Assembly: GCA_937876375.1 (NCBI GenBank) | Contig: CALEHY010000023.1 | Location: forward strand, 1-39,819 | Length of the DNA stretch: 39,819 bases | From: an uncultured Clostridia bacterium | GTDB lineage: Bacteria > Bacillota > Clostridia > Oscillospirales > Acutalibacteraceae | Reading direction: 5' to 3' | In this document: positions 31,044 to 38,839 of the stretch, piece after piece | How positions within the stretch are numbered: the first letter of the stretch is position 1 | Layout of the letters: every line of letters starts with the position of its first letter | The notes under the pieces: generated by a model | What the model was told of the DNA's origin: nothing | Databases searched by the model: none | What the model saw: the letters and a program-made list of their open reading frames with translations, nothing else | Program-made: the position numbers and the translations under genes

Positions 31044-33281
31044 TTAAAAGGTAATTTGATCAGTATTATCTGCTGGACCAGGCACAGCACCAGCTGCTGG
31101 TAAATTCTTTGTTCTAAATCTCCAAGCCTTGTCAAACTCACCCTCTACATAGTGATGCATTGACTCTAGCTTGTGATTTTTCTTCTGTGTCATAACAGCA
31201 ACACCGATAGTATCCTTTGAGGTCTTTGGATTAAGTGCGCCTGTATGAACTAGAAGCATTCTGCCATTAGTTGAACATAGTACAAGCTCTGTATCCTCTT
31301 CGATATACTCAATAGCTGCAAGTGGACACTTGCCAGAATATGCCTTTAGTAGTTTCTTTCTATTAGTCTTTGTTTGGTATGCAGCTATATCAACCTTTGC
31401 AACCTTACCATTTTCAAAGGCAAAAATCATATATCCCTTGTATTCTCTAACAATACAGATATAAATCACCTTTTCATCTGGTTCCATATCAAGATGGCTA
31501 GCAACATAAACACCCAACTGCGATGCCTTGCTATCAGCGAAATCATCGACCTTTGCCTTATATACCTGCTCCTTATCAGTGAATGCAAGGATTTCATCCT
31601 TGTTAGAGCATTCTATAGTCTTTTCAACAAAGTCGCCTTCTTTAACCTTTTGCTCACCAGACATACGAAGATTAGCTGTTCTAATCTTGTTTAGATAGCC
31701 CTCACGAGTAATGAATAATGTAACTGGATAATCCTCAATCTGTACAGCCTCGTTGCTGTCGAATTCATCAATCTCGTACAAAATTTCCGACTTACGATCG
31801 CCAGAATATTTTGCACTAACCTCTGTAAGCTCCTTAACGATAATCTTCTTTTGTTTATTCTTACTTTGAAGAATTGCATCAAGCTCTGCAATCTCTTTCT
31901 CCAAATCCTCGATATCCTTTGTACGCTTAAGAATATACTCACGATTAAGATGACGGAGCTTAATCTCTGCTACATACTCTGCTTGTACCTGATCGATACC
32001 AAAACCAATCATCAAATTAGGTACAACCTCTGACTCGCTATCAGTCTCACGAATAATTTTGATAGCCTTATCGATATCAAGCAAAATCTTTTCAAGACCA
32101 CGAAGGAGGTGGAGTCTATCAGCCTTTTTGTTAAGAGTAAACTGTGTTCTTCTCCTTACACATTCAAGGCGGAAATCAATCCACTCACGAAGGATATCAC
32201 CAACGCCAAGCACCTTTGGATATCCTTTGATAAGAACATTAAAGTTACAAGAAAACGAATCCTCAAGAGGTGTCATCTTGTATAGTTTTGTCATTAACTT
32301 ATCTGGGTCAACACCTCTCTTAAGGTCAAGAGTAATGCGCAAGCCCTTCAAATCCGTCTCGTCACGAAGATCAGAAAGCTCCTTAATCTTGTTTGCCTTA
32401 ACTAGCTCAACAATCTTGTCGATAATTGCCTCAGACGTTGTTGTAGGAGGAATTTCGGTAATATCAATACAGTTGTATGACTTGTCATACTTGTATTTTG
32501 CACGAACTCTAACAGAGCCACGACCAGTAGAGTAAATCTTGTCTAGCTCCTCTTTGTTATAAATAATATATCCACCACCAACGAAATCAGGAGCAAGCAA
32601 TGTCTCGCTAACGTCGTGGTCAGGATTCTTTATCATAGCGATAGTTGTGTCGCAAAGCTCTTTTAGATTAAAAGAAGCAATGGAAGAAGCCATACCAACA
32701 GCGATACCAGAAGTAACATTAGCAAGAATAGATGGAAATGTTACTGGCAAAAGAGTTGGCTCTTTCATAGTGTTATCGTAGTTATCAACAAAATCTACTG
32801 TATCCTTGTTAATATCCTCGAAAAGCTCCTTCGCAATAGGTGCTAGCTTCGCCTCGGTATATCTAGATGCAGCAAAAGCCATATTCTTTGAATATGATTT
32901 ACCAAAGTTACCCTTTGACTCAACATAAGGATACAAAAGGCTCTCGTTACCACGAGCAAGACGCACCATTGTTTCATAGATTGCGGCATCACCATGAGGA
33001 TTAAGCTGCATTGTTCTACCAACAATATTGGCACTCTTGATTGTGCCACCTTGTAGCAATCCCATATTGTACATGGTGTAAAGCAGTTTTCTGTGTGATG
33101 GCTTAAGACCATCAATCTCTGGGATAGCACGTGATAGGATAACACTCATGGCATAAGGCATATAGTTGGTCCTAATAGTATCGACAATAACTTCGTCCTT
33201 AATCTGACCAGCACCTTGAATATGAACATTATCAGCAAGAGGGTTAACTATAATATCTTCGGTCTTTTTTCTTTTTGCCAT
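31044..33281 (-). CDS. Divergent type IIA topoisomerase subunit A (ParC/GyrA-like)
   Basis: A 745-residue breakage-reunion subunit. The active-site Tyr is Y141 with R140 before it (AASRYTEAKL). The winged-helix core reads DGLKPSHRKLLYTM, NPHGDAAIYETMVRLA, ESKGNFG, then VDFVDNYDNT, TSGIAVGMASSI and TGRGSVRVRAKY. Two changes stand out: the usual HPHGD is NPHGD (N94), and the position equal to E. coli GyrA Ser83 is Ala (A99), with Glu (E103) at the Asp87 position. No GyrA box (QRRGGKG) is visible in the beta-propeller half, and the length is short for GyrA (~820-870), so a topo IV-like or separate clostridial type II enzyme is more likely than gyrase. It is 14 bp after its partner, with AAGGAGG before the ATG. 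Confidence 0.88.
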   Translation of the reverse strand: MAKRKKTEDIIVNPLADNVHIQGAGQIKDEVIVDTIRTNYMPYAMSVILSRAIPEIDGLKPSHRKLLYTMYNMGLLQGGTIKSANIVGRTMQLNPHGDAAIYETMVRLARGNESLLYPYVESKGNFGKSYSKNMAFAASRYTEAKLAPIAKELFEDINKDTVDFVDNYDNTMKEPTLLPVTFPSILANVTSGIAVGMASSIASFNLKELCDTTIAMIKNPDHDVSETLLAPDFVGGGYIIYNKEELDKIYSTGRGSVRVRAKYKYDKSYNCIDITEIPPTTTSEAIIDKIVELVKANKIKELSDLRDETDLKGLRITLDLKRGVDPDKLMTKLYKMTPLEDSFSCNFNVLIKGYPKVLGVGDILREWIDFRLECVRRRTQFTLNKKADRLHLLRGLEKILLDIDKAIKIIRETDSESEVVPNLMIGFGIDQVQAEYVAEIKLRHLNREYILKRTKDIEDLEKEIAELDAILQSKNKQKKIIVKELTEVSAKYSGDRKSEILYEIDEFDSNEAVQIEDYPVTLFITREGYLNKIRTANLRMSGEQKVKEGDFVEKTIECSNKDEILAFTDKEQVYKAKVDDFADSKASQLGVYVASHLDMEPDEKVIYICIVREYKGYMIFAFENGKVAKVDIAAYQTKTNRKKLLKAYSGKCPLAAIEYIEEDTELVLCSTNGRMLLVHTGALNPKTSKDTIGVAVMTQKKNHKLESMHHYVEGEFDKAWRFRTKNLPAAGAVPGPADNTDQITF

Positions 33282-33294
33282 AATTATCCCCTCC

Positions 33295-35277
33295 TTAGCT
33301 CAAATCTGCAGCATCAATATAAAGATGCCCAAAGTTTGCAATATATTCCTTACGACCATCAAGATTGTCACCAAGCATTAGCTCAAACATATCTGCTGTA
33401 GACTCTGCATCAGCAGGAGTAACCTTGATAAGTCTTCTTGTAGCAGGGTTCATAGTGGTTAGAGACATCATCTCTGCCTCATTCTCACCAAGTCCCTTTG
33501 AACGCTGAACAGTGTATTTTTTATCACCAATTTCAGCTTTTATTTGATCCATCTCAATCTCATTGTAAGCAAAATAGGTCTGGTCCTTACAAGTAACCTC
33601 GTACAATGGAGATTCAGCAATATACACCTTACCAGCCTCAATAAGCTTTGGCATAAGACGATAAATCATCGTTAGAATAAGCGCTCTAATCTGAAATCCA
33701 TCAACGTCGGCATCAGTACAAATCATAATCTTATCCCAACGCAAAGCATCCATATCAAACATAGATACGTCCTTTGCAGCTTTGCTCTTTACCTCAACGC
33801 CACAGCCAAGCACTTTAATTAAATCGGTAATAATATCAGACTTAAATATTTTGTCATAATCAGATTTTAGACAGTTAAGTATCTTACCTCTAACTGGCAT
33901 AATTGCTTGGAAATTGGCATCTCTAGCCTGTTTACAAGCACCTAGAGCAGAGTCACCCTCTACGATAAATATTTCTCTCTCCTCAACATTCTTGCTACGA
34001 CAATCAACGAACTTTTGAATTCGATTTGTCATATCAACCTTTGACTGTAGAGTTGTCTTTAAATTCTTTCTTGTTTTTTCAGCTTTGATACGAGAACGCA
34101 TATTGATAATAATTTGATCAGCAATTTTGTCTGCATCAATCTTATTCTCGATAAAATAGACCTCTAACTGCTTTCTGAAGAAATCAGTCATAGCATCTTG
34201 TATAAATTTGTTGGTAATTGCCTTCTTTGTCTGGTTCTCGTACGAAGTTTGAGTAGAAAATGAAGACACAACGAATATAACACATTCCTCAACGTCTTGA
34301 ATGTTGATTTGTGCGTCTGTTTTATTGTATTTATTATTAGCTTTTAAATAAGCGTTAATTTGGTTAACGAAAGCACTCTTAAATGCCTTCTCTGGAGCAC
34401 CACCATGCTCAAGGAATGATGAGTTGTGATAGTACTCCTTAAGCTGTGTGTTGAGAGAAAAACAAAGTGAGGCCTTGATTTTTAACTTGTAATCGTCGAG
34501 GTCCTCTCTATCTCGACCAACACGCTCACATTCCCAGTACTGTCGTGTTGTGAACGCCTTTTCACCAGCAAGCTCAACAACATAATCCTTAATACCATTC
34601 TCATAACAGAACTCTGTTGTCTCAAACTGGCTAGAGGTAATCTGATTTTTAAACACAAACTTAATGCCATCATTTACGATAGCTTGTCTCTTAATTGTCT
34701 CGATAAAGTACTCTACCGGCACATTGATATCAGTAAATACTTGTAGATCAGGCTTCCACTTAATGCGAGTACCGGTATCACCACGCTTGCCATAAGGCTC
34801 CTTTTGGAGTCCACCAACATTCTCACCGTGCTCAAAATGCAGATTATATCTAAATCCACCAGACTTAATTTCTGCGTCCATATACTCAGAAGCATACTGT
34901 GTAGCACATAGACCAAGTCCGTTTAAACCAAGTGAAAACTCGTAGTTATCGCCACCATTGTCATACTTACCACCTGCATATAGCTCACAAAACAATAGCT
35001 CCCAGTTATATTTATCTTCATTTTTATTATAGTCGACAGGAATACCACGACCAAAGTCTTGTACCTCAACAGAGCCATCGAGAAAACGAGTTACTATAAT
35101 TTTGCTACCATAACCCTCTCTTGCCTCATCGATTGAGTTAGACATAATTTCAAAAATAGAATGCTGACAACCATCAATACCATCAGAACCAAAAATAACA
35201 GCTGGTCTTTTACGAACTCTGTCTGCACCCTTAAGTGACTTAATGCTTTCGTTTCCGTATTCTTGCTTTCTAGCCAA
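33295..35277 (-). CDS. Divergent type IIA topoisomerase subunit B (ParE/GyrB-like)
   Basis: A ~660-residue ATPase subunit. The GHKL ATPase domain has IFEIMSNSIDEAREG (Bergerat Asn), VQDFGRGIPVDYN and SLGLNGLGLCATQYAS. The Toprim domain reads IVEGDSALGACKQARD instead of the canonical EGDSAGGSAKQGRD, then MPVRGKILN, and TDADVDGFQIRALILT instead of DADVDGSHIRTLLLT. All metal-binding acids remain. A GGAGGG ribosome binding site touches the ATG at 35283 with no spacing, so the TTG two codons on (35277, MARKQEYGNE) is the better start. It forms an operon with subunit A, whose Shine-Dalgarno overlaps this stop. ParE is the likelier label, but the divergence leaves it open. Confidence 0.88.
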   Translation of the reverse strand: MARKQEYGNESIKSLKGADRVRKRPAVIFGSDGIDGCQHSIFEIMSNSIDEAREGYGSKIIVTRFLDGSVEVQDFGRGIPVDYNKNEDKYNWELLFCELYAGGKYDNGGDNYEFSLGLNGLGLCATQYASEYMDAEIKSGGFRYNLHFEHGENVGGLQKEPYGKRGDTGTRIKWKPDLQVFTDINVPVEYFIETIKRQAIVNDGIKFVFKNQITSSQFETTEFCYENGIKDYVVELAGEKAFTTRQYWECERVGRDREDLDDYKLKIKASLCFSLNTQLKEYYHNSSFLEHGGAPEKAFKSAFVNQINAYLKANNKYNKTDAQINIQDVEECVIFVVSSFSTQTSYENQTKKAITNKFIQDAMTDFFRKQLEVYFIENKIDADKIADQIIINMRSRIKAEKTRKNLKTTLQSKVDMTNRIQKFVDCRSKNVEEREIFIVEGDSALGACKQARDANFQAIMPVRGKILNCLKSDYDKIFKSDIITDLIKVLGCGVEVKSKAAKDVSMFDMDALRWDKIMICTDADVDGFQIRALILTMIYRLMPKLIEAGKVYIAESPLYEVTCKDQTYFAYNEIEMDQIKAEIGDKKYTVQRSKGLGENEAEMMSLTTMNPATRRLIKVTPADAESTADMFELMLGDNLDGRKEYIANFGHLYIDAADLS

Positions 35278-35313
35278 AGTCATCCCTCCATAGAATGTAT
35301 ACAATCATTATGC

Positions 35314-35343
35314 ATTATACTATATATAGTGCAAAAAAGTCAA
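35314..35343 (-). promoter_or_regulatory. SigA-type promoter of the topoisomerase operon
   Basis: On the minus strand, TTGACT (35343-35338), an 18-base spacer and TATAAT (35319-35314), with an alternating TA tract in the spacer. Confidence 0.65.
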
Positions 35344-35356
35344 GAAACAAAAATTT

Positions 35357-35380
35357 GACCGCCCAAATGAATGGACGGTC
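35357..35380 (-). terminator. Terminator of the sigma/anti-sigma operon
   Basis: GACCGCCC (35357-35364) pairs with GGACGGTC (35373-35380); a G-U forms on the minus strand only, which favours that orientation. A TTTTT-containing tract follows. Confidence 0.75.
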
Positions 35381-35387
35381 ATTAGTA

Positions 35388-36566
35388 TTATTCCTCGTAA
35401 ATTACATTATCAAGCAAAGTTATTGATTTAATATCATCAACATTGATTGTAGTGGTAAAAGTTGCATCAATTTCGCCATGTGAACGAATACCATTATACT
35501 CCTGTGCAAATTCACAACGCAAGTCAAATCTAGAATCACCATGGTCACCATCTGAAAGAATAGTGCCATCTTTCAATTCGATGTACATAATTCCATCACC
35601 TGTCAATGATGAAGAAATATTTTTTTGGAATAACGTGCACTGATCTAGTACCTGCTTTGGGAACTTGATAAGGCTACTTTCATCCCTTTCAGCATATTTC
35701 CAGTTGCTAACCTTGTAATCACACTTAAATCCAAGAGGAGATATAACAAAGTTATTTAGCTTATACTTTTCGCCATTCTCTAACTCAAAGTCCTTAACAT
35801 CTAGCTTTTGTCTAACATTTGCACGATTAATATTGAATTTGAATGACCATTCGCCATCAACGCCACACTCCTCATAGATATATTCATCATTAATTTGTTC
35901 AACATTTAGGTCGAAATACAGAATATGATTAAACTTGATTTCAACAGTAGAATTGTTTCTCACTCTACTCAATCCTCTAAGTGTAATATTGCAGTAATCC
36001 TCACCTTCGGTGCCATCATATTTAACCTCATCATCCCACTTAGAACCACATCCATCTCCATCAGGTTTGCCATCAACTAAAATATCAAAATAGTATTTAT
36101 CATTATTTGTCTCACCAACGTCAGGAGCTACATATCTGCCCTTGTACTTTGGACACTTAATAGGAATGACCATAATATCGTTATCGCAAAGTACCTGTCC
36201 TATATAAAAATTAAGTCCACCAGCTGATGCAGTTTGATTAACCTCTGTACCTAAAGTTGAATAATCCACGTTTTTTGATAATTCAATAAATTGATTGAAC
36301 GAATTATCAGGCTTAAAGTAATTTGCAGCACCAACACTAGTAACACTTAATACCACTGCCAGTACAGCAACAACTGCAATTAATCTTTTAACATTAAAAC
36401 GAATACGCTTTTTGCCCTTGTCTTCACTCTCTATCTTACGCATAACATTATCCTTAACGCTATGAATTATTCTCTGATCAACCTCTAGAGTTAGGTTTTC
36501 ATCACATATTTGGTCGATTTGCTCAACGCTCAAATTATCAAGCATTTTATCCAATGAAATCTTCAT
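35388..36566 (-). CDS. DUF4179-like membrane anti-sigma factor
   Basis: A 392-residue single-pass membrane protein. Residues 1-58 are cytoplasmic and include a short helical region (MLDNLSVEQIDQICDENL); a helix at about 62-82 (LIAVVAVLAVVLSVTSVGAA) crosses the membrane; the remaining ~300 residues are extracellular and beta-rich, with paired Cys (C113-type in VLCDN, PIKCPK). The gene overlaps the ECF sigma gene by 20 bases and lies directly downstream, the usual place for the sigma factor's membrane-bound inhibitor. GGAG precedes the ATG. The family is often annotated as DUF4179 protein. The signal sensed is unknown. Confidence 0.78.
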   Translation of the reverse strand: MKISLDKMLDNLSVEQIDQICDENLTLEVDQRIIHSVKDNVMRKIESEDKGKKRIRFNVKRLIAVVAVLAVVLSVTSVGAANYFKPDNSFNQFIELSKNVDYSTLGTEVNQTASAGGLNFYIGQVLCDNDIMVIPIKCPKYKGRYVAPDVGETNNDKYYFDILVDGKPDGDGCGSKWDDEVKYDGTEGEDYCNITLRGLSRVRNNSTVEIKFNHILYFDLNVEQINDEYIYEECGVDGEWSFKFNINRANVRQKLDVKDFELENGEKYKLNNFVISPLGFKCDYKVSNWKYAERDESSLIKFPKQVLDQCTLFQKNISSSLTGDGIMYIELKDGTILSDGDHGDSRFDLRCEFAQEYNGIRSHGEIDATFTTTINVDDIKSITLLDNVIYEE

Positions 36567-37119
36567 AGCTTTCTCCTTTCAGCGATTTTTCTAGCTTTTT
36601 TAGAGCTCTGGATAACCTTTGTCTAACATTGTCATGTGATAAGTTCATTGATTTAGATATTTCTTTTGAGCTTTGACCTAGATAATATCTTCTATATACT
36701 ATTGTGCTATCAGGCTCACCAAGCTCTTTTATTGCTGACACAAGCAAATTACCTAGTTCTTCCATTTCAACACTATTTTCGAGATTGTATTTATCTTCAA
36801 GCTCGATTTCAAAATCATCGTTATCAATGCTAATCTCATTAAATTTGAAATTATTTCTTATCTTATCAACAGATTTGTTTCTAGCAATTCTCGAAATATA
36901 AGCAGATAGGCTACCTTTTGACAAATCAATACTATCTCGTTGCTTATATATAGTCACAAAAACGTCACTAACTATCTCCTCAATATCCTCCGAAGAGCAT
37001 ATATTTCGAAGTTTGTTATTTACGATAGTATACACCAATGGAGTATATTGATCTATTATATGTGACATTGCTTTATTTGGATTTTTATGTAGTAAATCTA
37101 ATAATCCTTTGTCAAACAA
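36547..37119 (-). CDS. ECF-type RNA polymerase sigma factor
   Basis: A 190-residue sigma factor. Region 2 is EEIVSDVFVTIYKQRDSID...LSAYISRIARNKSVDKIRN (about 50-95); region 4 is IVYRRYYLGQSSKEISKSMN, a helix-turn-helix followed by VRQRLSRALKKLEKSL. Start choice: GGAG is followed 8 bases later by TTG at 37119 (MFDKGLLDLL). Upstream in-frame codons (TTG 37137, GTG 37128) lie on or before that ribosome binding site. It heads an operon with the probable anti-sigma factor, which overlaps it by 20 bases. ECF operons usually drive themselves; I could not fix a convincing ECF promoter upstream. Confidence 0.9.
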   Translation of the reverse strand: MFDKGLLDLLHKNPNKAMSHIIDQYTPLVYTIVNNKLRNICSSEDIEEIVSDVFVTIYKQRDSIDLSKGSLSAYISRIARNKSVDKIRNNFKFNEISIDNDDFEIELEDKYNLENSVEMEELGNLLVSAIKELGEPDSTIVYRRYYLGQSSKEISKSMNLSHDNVRQRLSRALKKLEKSLKGESYEDFIG

Positions 37120-37209
37120 GATTATCACTCCTTTCAAGGAATTCCTTTCATTAATACTATCGTATTCGCTAACTAAAATGTGACAAAAATTTCAAAAGAA
37201 TGCAAAATA

Positions 37210-37233
37210 AAAGGAATGCTAATGCATTCCTTT
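37210..37233 (-). terminator. Terminator of tRNA-Trp
   Basis: A 10-bp perfect stem (37210-37219 with 37224-37233) and a 4-base loop, followed on the minus strand by TTATTTTG. It lies immediately past the tRNA 3' CCA. Confidence 0.85.
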
Positions 37234-37235
37234 AG

Positions 37236-37311
37236 TGGCAGGGGCAGAAGGGCTCGAACCCTCGGCACTCGGTTTTGGAGACCGATGCTCTACCAACTGA
37301 GCTATACCCCT
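37236..37311 (-). tRNA. tRNA-Trp (anticodon CCA)
   Basis: A 76-base cloverleaf with acceptor AGGGGTA/TGCCCCT, a D-arm with AGCTCAGTTGGTAGAGC, the anticodon loop CTCCAAA, a T-arm with GGTTCGAGCCC, discriminator G and encoded CCA. Own promoter at 37331-37359. Confidence 0.97.
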
Positions 37312-37330
37312 ATATATTCACAACGCTGAT

Positions 37331-37359
37331 ATAATAACAAATTTTGATAACAAATGCAA
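37331..37359 (-). promoter_or_regulatory. SigA-type promoter of tRNA-Trp with A-tract
   Basis: On the minus strand, a seven-A tract and GTC precede TTGCAT (37359-37354), then 17 bases and TATTAT (37336-37331). Nearly the same upstream block as rplS. Confidence 0.75.
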
Positions 37360-37386
37360 GACTTTTTTTAAAATAATTTCTAAAAC

Positions 37387-37415
37387 AAAAAGCACTGATA
37401 TAATCAGTGCTTTTT
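37387..37415 (-). terminator. Terminator of the CAU tRNA
   Basis: A 13-bp perfect stem (37387-37399 with 37403-37415) ending in TTTTT on the minus strand, directly after the tRNA 3' end. Confidence 0.88.
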
Positions 37416-37416
37416 C

Positions 37417-37493
37417 TGGTGGACCATCAGGGACTCGAACCCCGGACCGACCGGTTATGAGCCGGGAGCTCTAACCAACTGAGCTAATGGTCC
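37417..37493 (-). tRNA. tRNA with CAU anticodon (Met elongator or Ile2)
   Basis: A 77-base cloverleaf: acceptor GGACCAT/ATGGTCC, D-arm AGCTCAGTTGGTTAGAGC, anticodon stem-loop CGGCTCATAACCG, T-arm GGTTCGAGTCC, discriminator A and encoded CCA. The lack of initiator features (no three-G-C run below the anticodon; a paired 1-72) excludes fMet. GGACC acceptor and CGGCTCATAACCG resemble Ile2, which is modified to lysidine, but elongator Met tRNAs of clostridia are close. Confidence 0.93.
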
Positions 37494-37517
37494 GTAAATC
37501 GCCTATGCGACTTTGTT

Positions 37518-37546
37518 ATAATACCACTGATTATAGTTCAAGTCAA
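37518..37546 (-). promoter_or_regulatory. SigA-type promoter of the CAU tRNA
   Basis: On the minus strand, TTGACT (37546-37541), 17 bases, then TATTAT (37523-37518), with an A-rich stretch upstream. Confidence 0.75.
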
Positions 37547-37587
37547 TACCTTTTTATAAAAATGAAATCCAAAAATAACGACAAAAT

Positions 37588-38280
37588 TTACATAAATAGA
37601 ACAGAAGATGCTATCAAGTATTGTCCAGCATAATACAATAAATGATTGATAAACATGTAGAACTTTCCGTCCTTATCTTTACCAAAATAAGTACTAGATA
37701 ATACAACATCTGATAATGCAAATAGAATTGCGCCTACGCTTAAAAGAATATACTTTTTGCTGAATTTTGACAGTATTGCAGCTGCGATTCCAAGTATTAA
37801 TGTAAACGCCAAGAATATTACATAAAAGAACACTATTCTTCTATAAGCACCATAATGAACCTTAGATAATTTTGCCGTAGCAATATTGATAGCACTAAAA
37901 ATAACAGCACCTGCAGCGCAGCATATAATCTGCCATAGCTTAATATCAATGGAGTAAATTATCGCTGCTGAATAGAATATATGACCAATTAGAAAGAATA
38001 TAAATCCAGCCTTAAGATATGTACTCTGATCCTTTTTATATATGCCCTTTAAATCAAGCGAAACGTCACCACATAATCCGAGAGCGCCACCAAATATTAT
38101 AAGCGAACCATAAGTCAAAGCACTAGGATTTTCAAGCAAGGCAAACACTGCAGTTAAAAGATAGCACAAGCTTGAAGTAGTTTTAAACAAAAGATTGCTT
38201 ACACTAAATCCATTAGCTCGTTTGATACAAAAAATCATAGATACAACTAATCCAAGACCAAGCACGATATAATATGACAT
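37588..38280 (-). CDS. YhhN-family integral membrane protein (lysoplasmalogenase-like)
   Basis: A 230-residue protein with about eight membrane helices. YhhN-type landmarks are GALGLCGDVSLDL (acids in a helix), FIFFLIGHIFYSAAI, FALSDVVLSSTYF and the C-terminal LLYYAGQYLIASS. Eukaryotic TMEM86 members of this family hydrolyse lysoplasmalogens, and some gut clostridia make plasmalogens, but bacterial members are largely untested. GGAGG is 8 bases before the ATG. It stands alone behind a good SigA-type promoter, with the tRNA cluster downstream. Confidence 0.87.
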   Translation of the reverse strand: MSYYIVLGLGLVVSMIFCIKRANGFSVSNLLFKTTSSLCYLLTAVFALLENPSALTYGSLIIFGGALGLCGDVSLDLKGIYKKDQSTYLKAGFIFFLIGHIFYSAAIIYSIDIKLWQIICCAAGAVIFSAINIATAKLSKVHYGAYRRIVFFYVIFLAFTLILGIAAAILSKFSKKYILLSVGAILFALSDVVLSSTYFGKDKDGKFYMFINHLLYYAGQYLIASSVLFM

Positions 38281-38319
38281 ATTATTACCTCCAAATTATT
38301 AAACTATTGTCTAATAAAG

Positions 38320-38348
38320 ATTATATCATATTATACATTATATGTAAA
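38320..38348 (-). promoter_or_regulatory. SigA-type promoter of the YhhN gene
   Basis: On the minus strand, TTTACA (38348-38343), a 17-base spacer and TATAAT (38325-38320). It overlaps the end of the glycosylase gene's downstream flank. Confidence 0.65.
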
Positions 38349-38353
38349 GTCTA

Positions 38354-38839
38354 TTAAAACTGTGACAGTTCACTACCCCATTTATCAACTAACCTATCTA
38401 AATTCCATGCTGCATTAGCTGGACTAGTTGATGGAAGACAAATTGTGTCTAGTTTTGTTATTGGATATATGTATTTATAATATAGCTCATCCGCTTTTTT
38501 GCCATTGGTAAAAATCTGTTTTATATCCGCATTGTTAAGGATTATAGACAAATCGTTTGCAACAACATTTTTTATAGAACTATCGGATGAGCCTACAATT
38601 TCACAAGACTCGATAACGTCCCAAACAGCAATATTATTTCGCAATAAAAAATCACGTTTTTCATCTACACTACAAGGTAAATTATCACCTAATACAGCTG
38701 ATAAAACCTTCCAAAAACGATTTCTAATATGACCGTAGTAAAACTTCTGCTCACGGGATTTAACTGATGGAAATGAACCTAAAATTAGCACTTTACTGTT
38801 TTCATTAAATACTGGATCAAACTCATGCTTTATTCTCAT
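38354..38839 (-). CDS. DNA-deoxyinosine (hypoxanthine) glycosylase, UDG family 6 type
   Basis: A 161-residue base-excision repair enzyme. LILGSFPSVKSREQKFYYGH with RNRFWKVLS matches the HDG (TIGR04274) signature: the GSFPS active-site loop and the YGH--NRFW block. AVWDVIESCEIVGSSDSSI and LPSTSPANAAW supply the remaining family motifs. It is predicted to remove hypoxanthine arising from adenine deamination. The ATG overlaps the upstream pyrophosphatase-fusion gene by 17 bases, so the two are co-transcribed. GGAG lies 9 bases before the ATG, inside the upstream coding region. Confidence 0.9.
   Translation of the reverse strand: MRIKHEFDPVFNENSKVLILGSFPSVKSREQKFYYGHIRNRFWKVLSAVLGDNLPCSVDEKRDFLLRNNIAVWDVIESCEIVGSSDSSIKNVVANDLSIILNNADIKQIFTNGKKADELYYKYIYPITKLDTICLPSTSPANAAWNLDRLVDKWGSELSQF

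Noticed and set aside
32059..32535. 158-codon plus-strand frame opposite the topoisomerase A subunit
   Set aside because: Ser/Arg-rich shadow frame without a ribosome binding site.
31044..35283. The topoisomerase pair as gyrA/gyrB
   Set aside because: No GyrA box, short A subunit, B-then-A order unlinked to dnaA/recF, and altered core motifs; ParC/ParE-like or a third enzyme fits better.
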